Of a stretch of DNA of 64,000 nt, positions 59,177 through 64,000 are shown piece after piece. The position numbers and the translations under genes were made by a program. The notes under the pieces are model-generated. The model saw nothing but the letters and a program-made list of their open reading frames with translations. It made no database searches and was not told the DNA's origin. The stretch lies in the NCBI GenBank assembly GCA_958295875.1, contig OY282379.1:124001-188000 (forward strand). Direction: 5' to 3'. This DNA is from an uncultured Pseudomonadales bacterium (GTDB taxonomy: Bacteria > Pseudomonadota > Gammaproteobacteria > Pseudomonadales > Azotimanducaceae). Within the stretch, counting starts at the first letter, position 1. Every line of letters starts with the position of its first letter.

Positions 59177-60457
59177 CTACTCCGCCAACTCAGTGATGGC
59201 TTGGCCTGTCAACACCATGAGATCTTGGCGCAGTGGCCACGGCGAGCCCAATAGCTGGATCATCGACACCACGACGATCTCCTCCACCGGATCGATCCAG
59301 AAGATCGTGCCGGCGGCCCCGCCCCAGTTGTACTCGCCAACCGAGCCGAGCACGCCGACCGCGGTGGGGTCTGTGACCACGCCGAAGCCGAGGCCGAAGC
59401 CCATGCCAGACATCTCCTCGAACAGGCTCATGGTTGGGCGTTCGCCCGCCCCACCGGCCTGAACCGATGCCGGCAGGTGATCCATCGCCATGAACTCAAC
59501 CGTCTTGGGCCCCAAGATGCGCACGCCGTCCAACATGCCGCCGTTGCGCAACATTTCCGCGAAACGCATGTAGTCGCGCGCGGTGGAGACGAGCCCGCCG
59601 CCACCGGAGAAAAAGCCCGTGTTCTTCCAATTGCCGAACTGCCCCGGGCCATCGCCGAGCTGCACCAGCTTTTCGTTCTCCGCATCCCAGCTATGGTTAG
59701 GCAGGAAGCGCTCCTCCTTCTCCGGCGGCACGTTGAAGAACGTGTCGGGCATGTCGAGCGGGTCGAACAGGCGCTCCTGCAGGAACACATCGAAGGATTG
59801 CCCACTGATGCGCTCGATCACCGCGCCCGTCACGTCCACCGCGATGCTGTAGTGCCACTTCGTGCCCGGTTCGAACTTCAACGGCAGCGCCGCTGTGCGG
59901 GCGATGAAGTCTTCCATGTCGGTCGAGGCGGTGGGCGAGTTTTGCTGATAGAGCTGATCGACGGGATCCTCCGGATTGAAGCCGTACGAGAAGCCGGCGG
60001 TGTGCGTGAGCAGGTGCTGCATCGTCATCGGCGTTTTCGCCGGCACCCGGCCGCCATCCACATACACATCCAGGTTTTCCAGCTCCGGCAGGAATTTGGC
60101 GACGGGATCTTCCAAGTGAAACTTGCCTTCCTCGTACAGGATCATCGCCGCCACGGCGGTGATGGGCTTGGTCATCGAATAGATGCGGAACAGGGCATCC
60201 TCGGTGAGCGGCCGGTCGTCCTCCGCACCGCGCTGGCCGACCACGGACGTGTGGACGACGCTCCCGTTGCGGGCCACCATCGTCAGGACGCCGGCGAGCT
60301 TGCCGGCATCCACGTATTCCTGCGTCTTCGCCGTGATGCGGTCCAGCCGTTCGGACGACATGCCGACGCTCTCCGGCGCCGCTGTCGGCAGTTCCGCCCC
60401 CGTTGCCGCAAACGCAAAGAGAGCGAGGCCGGCGAAGGCCGCGTTGTTGATCCTCAT
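59177..60457 (-). CDS. Exported beta-lactamase-fold serine hydrolase (EstB-like esterase)
   Basis: A 426-aa serine hydrolase with a signal peptide (~1-20, FAGLALFAFAATGAE). Nucleophile motif S-x-x-K is Ser94-Met-Thr-Lys97. The second motif is Tyr203-Ser-Ile in KWHYSIAVDV, where true class C enzymes have YxN. The third region YNWGGAAGTIFWIDP matches the W-G-G of family VIII esterases. An esterase is therefore likelier than a beta-lactamase. ATG 60457 with AAAGGA upstream. Confidence 0.9.
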   Translation of the reverse strand: MRINNAAFAGLALFAFAATGAELPTAAPESVGMSSERLDRITAKTQEYVDAGKLAGVLTMVARNGSVVHTSVVGQRGAEDDRPLTEDALFRIYSMTKPITAVAAMILYEEGKFHLEDPVAKFLPELENLDVYVDGGRVPAKTPMTMQHLLTHTAGFSYGFNPEDPVDQLYQQNSPTASTDMEDFIARTAALPLKFEPGTKWHYSIAVDVTGAVIERISGQSFDVFLQERLFDPLDMPDTFFNVPPEKEERFLPNHSWDAENEKLVQLGDGPGQFGNWKNTGFFSGGGGLVSTARDYMRFAEMLRNGGMLDGVRILGPKTVEFMAMDHLPASVQAGGAGERPTMSLFEEMSGMGFGLGFGVVTDPTAVGVLGSVGEYNWGGAAGTIFWIDPVEEIVVVSMIQLLGSPWPLRQDLMVLTGQAITELAE

Positions 60458-60644
60458 GCCTGCATCCTTTCTCGAATGGATTCGGAGCCGCCAGCAAGCG
60501 GCGTTTGACGCCATGTTAGCGCATCGGCGCAGCGCCTTCGGTTGCGCCCTCGCCGCGCTGCGGGGCGCAACGCCGCGCTCCCGCAACGGATCCGGCGGCG
60601 CGCGCAAGCGGTCGCTGACGCCGGCGCGGATTCAGCGCTTAACC

Positions 60645-62144
60645 TCAAGGACGCTCCGCGAAGAGGTTCGCGTAACGGTCGCGCAGGACGTTCTTCTGCA
60701 CCTTGCCCATCGCGTTGCGCGGCAGTTCCGCCACACACACCACCTGCTTCGGCTGCTTGAAGCGAGCGAGTTGGCCATCCAAGGCGGCGCTCACCGCGGC
60801 CAGCGCCACGGCATCGGCCACCGGCTGCACCACCGCCACCACGCCCTCGCCGAAGTCCGGATGCGGCACGCCGATGACGGCGCTCTCCGCCACCTCCGGC
60901 ATCGCGTCAATGAGGCGCTCGATCTCCTTCGGATAGACGTTGTATCCCCCCGAGATGACGAGGTCTTTGGCGCGCCCGACGATGGAGAGCCGGCCGTGGG
61001 CATCCATGACGCCCAAGTCTCCCGTGCGGAAGAAGCCATCCGGGCGCATCTCGGCGGCGGTTTTGTCCGGCATCCGCCAATAGCCCGTGAAGACGTTCGG
61101 CCCGCGCACCTCGATGTCGCCCACCTCACCCACTGGCCGGGGTGCCGCGTCCTCGTCCACGACGCGCGCCTCGACGCCGGGCAGGGAAAAGCCCACGGTG
61201 CCGGCCACGCGCTCGCCATGCAACGGATTGGAGGTGTTCATCAATGTCTCGGACATGCCGTAGCGTTCCAAGATGCGATGTCCGGTGCGCTCGGCGAAGG
61301 CATCGAAAGTCTGTTCCGCGAGCGGCGCGGAGCCAGAGATGAAGACGCGCACCCCCTCGCAGAGGCCCCGGCTGAAGCCAACGCTCGCCAACAGGCGCGT
61401 GTAGAACGTGGGCACGCCCATCATCACCGTACAGCGCGGCAGCCACGCCATGCAGTTCCGCGCGTCGAAGCGCAGCAAGAACGCCAGCGACGAGCCGGTG
61501 AGGAATGCACAGTGCAGCGCCACGAAGAGGCCGTGGACATGGAAGATCGGCAAGGCGTGAAGCTGCGTGTCCGCGCTGGTGAAGCCCCACGCGGCACACA
61601 GCGCCTCGGCATTGCTGGCCAGGTTGGCGTGGGTGAGCATGGCGCCCTTGGAACGCCCCGTGGTGCCGGAGGTGTAAACGATGGCCGCAAGGTCGTCCGC
61701 GGCGCGCGGCGCCGTGGCGTCGCAAGGCGTCGCGCCGCTGGCGGCCTCCGAGAACGTGCCGCGGCCGGCCGCATCCATCGTGGCCACCTGCACCGCCACG
61801 CCGCTGGTGTCGGCGCCCACGTCGGCCACGAACAGCGCTGGCTCGGCGTCGCCCAAGAAGTAATCCACCTCCGCTCTGGTGTAGGCGGTGTTCAGGGGCA
61901 CATACACCGCCCCCGCCTTCAAACAGCCCAGATAGAGCGCCACGGCCTCGGCGCATTTCGGCGTTTGCGCCACCACCCGGTCTCCCGGCTTCACGCCGAA
62001 CGCCAACAGAGCGCCGGCGGCGCGAGACGCCTGCGCTTCAAGTTCCGCGTAGCTCCAATCCGCGCGGCCATCCATGTGCAGGGCCGTCGCCGGCGCATGG
62101 GCACGGAACTGCGCCTCAAAGCTGGCATAGAGGTTCTGTGTCAT
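60645..62144 (-). CDS. Malonyl-CoA synthetase (MatB)-like acyl-CoA ligase
   Basis: A 499-aa ANL-superfamily enzyme. AAIVYTSGTTGRSKGAML is the AMP loop, ILERYGMSETLMNTSNPLHG the A5 region, which closely follows MatB (RYGMTET-x-MNTSNP-x-x-G), and FFRTGDLGVMDAHGRLSIVG and NAMGKVQKNVLRD (catalytic Lys) close the C-domain. MatB makes malonyl- or methylmalonyl-CoA from the diacid. No matA/matC beside it. ATG 62144. Confidence 0.9.
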   Translation of the reverse strand: MTQNLYASFEAQFRAHAPATALHMDGRADWSYAELEAQASRAAGALLAFGVKPGDRVVAQTPKCAEAVALYLGCLKAGAVYVPLNTAYTRAEVDYFLGDAEPALFVADVGADTSGVAVQVATMDAAGRGTFSEAASGATPCDATAPRAADDLAAIVYTSGTTGRSKGAMLTHANLASNAEALCAAWGFTSADTQLHALPIFHVHGLFVALHCAFLTGSSLAFLLRFDARNCMAWLPRCTVMMGVPTFYTRLLASVGFSRGLCEGVRVFISGSAPLAEQTFDAFAERTGHRILERYGMSETLMNTSNPLHGERVAGTVGFSLPGVEARVVDEDAAPRPVGEVGDIEVRGPNVFTGYWRMPDKTAAEMRPDGFFRTGDLGVMDAHGRLSIVGRAKDLVISGGYNVYPKEIERLIDAMPEVAESAVIGVPHPDFGEGVVAVVQPVADAVALAAVSAALDGQLARFKQPKQVVCVAELPRNAMGKVQKNVLRDRYANLFAERP

Positions 62145-62177
62145 GGGTTCGCTGGCCTCCTCGCCCCAGCGGCGGCG

Positions 62178-64000
62178 CTACACCGTCACGCGCAACGCGG
62201 CGCCGGCAACGGCAAAATGAATCCAAGTGGATGCGCGCCGGCCAACGGCGCGAAAGGCGTGCGCGTAGGCCGCCAGTTGGCCAGAGTGCGACAGCGCTTC
62301 GGCTTCCCACTCCGCCCGGCGGCGCGGCGAGGACTTATGGTCGAAGATCACCATCTCGCCATCGGCTTCAACGGCCACATCCACCAAGCCGACCCGCGTT
62401 TGCCCGCCTCCCAACACCTCGGCCACGGGATACTCAACGTGGATGCGCGTCGGTGCGAAACGCTCTTGCACCCAGCTATGAAAGCGCCGGGCCGCGGCGA
62501 GCGCATCTGCGGCATCGAACGCGCCGGCCGCGCCGTAAGCCTCCATGATGCGTTGTGCGCGCGCCATCTCTTCCTTGCTCGCCGGATTCACCAAGTGCAT
62601 GGCGATGATGGCATGCAGGGCGTTCCCGACCGCTGCCATGTTGCCGCCCTTGAGCGGCAAGCGTTCACCAAACGCGACCACTTCTTCGACACATGCTGTT
62701 GCAACGGCGCCGGCAGACGATGCCGGCAGGCGCGCCGGCACGCACTCGGCCAATGGTTCGCGGCGCTCAAACCAACGCGGGGCATAGCTCTCCATCACCG
62801 CAGGCTCTTCGCTTTGGCCAAGGGACAGCCTCTGCGCCGGGGCTTCGCTACCATCTGGCAACGGCAAGGCATCGCCATCGGGCAACAGGAACGGCGTCTT
62901 GAACGCATGCAGCCACGCTTCCTCCGGCACCTTCTCGCGCAACGCGATGACGAGCAAATCCCGCGCTCGCGTGGCGCCGACATACGCCAACCGCCGCTGT
63001 TCCGACGCGCTCCTGCGGGCACATTCCATGCCCTCCGCCGACGCCTTGATGGCATCGAGGAGCGGCAAGCCTCTCTTGCGAGAGCCAAAGAGATTCGGCC
63101 ACCAGCGCACGATGCGCCCGGCCAGCGGGGCATGCACGTCAAACGGCGTTTCCAGTTTGATGCGCGCGTCCCACAACGGCAGGCGCTCTTCGTAGTCTAA
63201 ATCCGCCGCGATGACCACGGGCCACTCCAACCCCTTGGCGCGGTGGTAGGTGAGCACAGACACCGCATCGCCGCCCGTGATCACGGGCTGCAAGTCCAGC
63301 TCCGGGGAGTGCGGCGCATCCAGCCAGAAGAGCAAGCCAGTGAGCGTGGCGGCGAAGCCGAGGGACTCGCAGTGCGATTCATAGGCCGCCGCCAAATCCA
63401 ACAGCGCGTCCAAGTTGCGCTGCCGAGCGGCGGCGCGCATGGCGTCCGGCCCCCACGCGGCCACGATCTCGCGCAGGCCGGCGTCGCTCAACGCCCGCGC
63501 TACGATTTCAAACGGCGACAGCGCCATCGCCTCCTCGCGCAGCAGGCGGAGCCGCTTGACGATGGGGTGGCTTTCGCCCCATTCCCAAGAAGGCTTGCCG
63601 TCCGCCAGCCACCGCAGCCGATCCGCCAACCAGCCCTCTGGCGCGCCGCCATCCGCCAGCGCCATCACTTCGGCGACCGCCAGCGTGTCGCTCGCATCGT
63701 TCAGGCAACGCAAGCACGCCCGCGCGAGGCCCACTTCCGCCACCTCGCGCAGCCCCGGAAGGGTCATCTTCATCGCCACGCCGCGACGCCGCAGCGCACT
63801 CGCAACGGCCTCCACGTGGTCGTTAGTGCGCGCCAACACGGCGATGTCGCCGCGGCGCAGCGATCGCAAGGCGTCCGTCTTGGGATCCACAACGCTCGTC
63901 GCACTCGCCAACAACCCGGCGACGCCTTCGGCGACCGCTTGGGCAGCCCCTTCCCTGCGACGCCCCTTGAACTGCCAATGCGCCACCGCCGCGGTGTTCG
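62178..64000 (-). CDS. AddA/UvrD-like helicase-nuclease, partial (5' end beyond the right edge)
   Basis: At least 607 codons of the C-terminal part of a superfamily 1 helicase. GDIAVLARTNDHVEAVASAL, VLTYHRAKGLEWPVVIAADL (motif V) and LAYVGATRARDLLVIAL (motif VI) are helicase core. The end is a RecB-type nuclease: GNALHAIIAMHL (His), LVDVAVEADGEMVIFDHKSS (Asp...Asp-x-Lys) and QLAAYAHAF (Gln-x3-Tyr). This is the AddA architecture for double-strand break repair. The frame is open to base 64000, so the N-terminal ATPase motifs lie outside. addB would be expected nearby. Confidence 0.9.
   Translation of the reverse strand, partial: NTAAVAHWQFKGRRREGAAQAVAEGVAGLLASATSVVDPKTDALRSLRRGDIAVLARTNDHVEAVASALRRRGVAMKMTLPGLREVAEVGLARACLRCLNDASDTLAVAEVMALADGGAPEGWLADRLRWLADGKPSWEWGESHPIVKRLRLLREEAMALSPFEIVARALSDAGLREIVAAWGPDAMRAAARQRNLDALLDLAAAYESHCESLGFAATLTGLLFWLDAPHSPELDLQPVITGGDAVSVLTYHRAKGLEWPVVIAADLDYEERLPLWDARIKLETPFDVHAPLAGRIVRWWPNLFGSRKRGLPLLDAIKASAEGMECARRSASEQRRLAYVGATRARDLLVIALREKVPEEAWLHAFKTPFLLPDGDALPLPDGSEAPAQRLSLGQSEEPAVMESYAPRWFERREPLAECVPARLPASSAGAVATACVEEVVAFGERLPLKGGNMAAVGNALHAIIAMHLVNPASKEEMARAQRIMEAYGAAGAFDAADALAAARRFHSWVQERFAPTRIHVEYPVAEVLGGGQTRVGLVDVAVEADGEMVIFDHKSSPRRRAEWEAEALSHSGQLAAYAHAFRAVGRRASTWIHFAVAGAALRVTV

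Noticed and set aside
59177..60457. Class C beta-lactamase (resistance gene)
   Set aside because: The YxN motif is Tyr-Ser-Ile and the third motif is W-G-G, which fits family VIII esterases better.
60183..63200. 1005-aa plus-strand open frame
   Set aside because: It is antisense to the EstB-like, MatB-like and AddA-like genes, whose motifs are clear. No domain in the frame itself.

Overview
The window is 64 kb of very GC-rich chromosomal DNA from a Gram-negative proteobacterium, most likely an uncultured gammaproteobacterium. The clues are the topA-lexA neighbourhood with a small YajC-like membrane protein beside topA, a LexA box of the enterobacterial type, Slt70, PepN, TatD, Bfr/Bfd and a CCA-encoded tRNA-Met. 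The host is inferred, not proven. GTG and TTG starts are common, and many neighbouring genes overlap by 4 bases (GTGA, TTGA, ATGA), so translational coupling is a recurring style here.

Layout. 1-12 kb: mostly minus-strand housekeeping: methyltransferase (cut by the left edge), lipoprotein hydrolase, PhyH dioxygenase, xthA, then a coupled run C39-like peptidase, membrane protein, GNAT, S9 peptidase, ddl, and a second coupled run uspA, slt, tatD. 12-19 kb: YajC-like protein, topA, lexA with its SOS box, an acyl-CoA carboxyltransferase and nadK. 19-24 kb: an accessory island with degraded IS5- and IS481-type transposase pieces, an AT-richer unknown membrane protein, a mocA/xdhC pair and a PD-(D/E)XK nuclease. 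24-32 kb: pepN, a VOC epimerase-like gene, an O-methyltransferase, a dimeric dUTPase coupled to a DgcN-like gene, and a pair of acyl-CoA dehydrogenases.

32.3-36.5 kb is the most unusual stretch: two tandem NHLP-type RiPP precursor genes with matching promoters, an unrecognised 345-aa protein, a half-size class II terpene-cyclase-like protein with a DxDD motif, and a short-chain polyprenyl diphosphate synthase. No known RiPP maturase is present. I propose that it may make a terpenoid-modified peptide.

36.6-46 kb: PuuD-like membrane protein, outer-membrane barrel, MFS transporter, esterase, then a coupled operon of two VOC proteins with a CbbQ/CbbO-type AAA+/VWA pair, preceded by a five-unit pyrimidine repeat; Bax-inhibitor-1 family protein; tRNA-Met. 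46-50.5 kb: DyP peroxidase and a compact sulfur-oxidation cluster (fccA, an fccB-soxX fusion, a soxY variant, soxZ, soxA) with no soxB. 50.6-54 kb: bfr and bfd, each with a Fur-like box, separated by a DUF1501 remnant and duplicated Rpn-family DNA. 54-64 kb: an ECF sigma/anti-sigma/His-rich periplasmic protein operon, hydrolases, idi (possibly leaderless), an LLM oxidoreductase, an EstB-like esterase, a MatB-like ligase and the 3' part of an AddA-like helicase-nuclease cut by the right edge.

All calls come from reading the sequence by eye. No database search was run.
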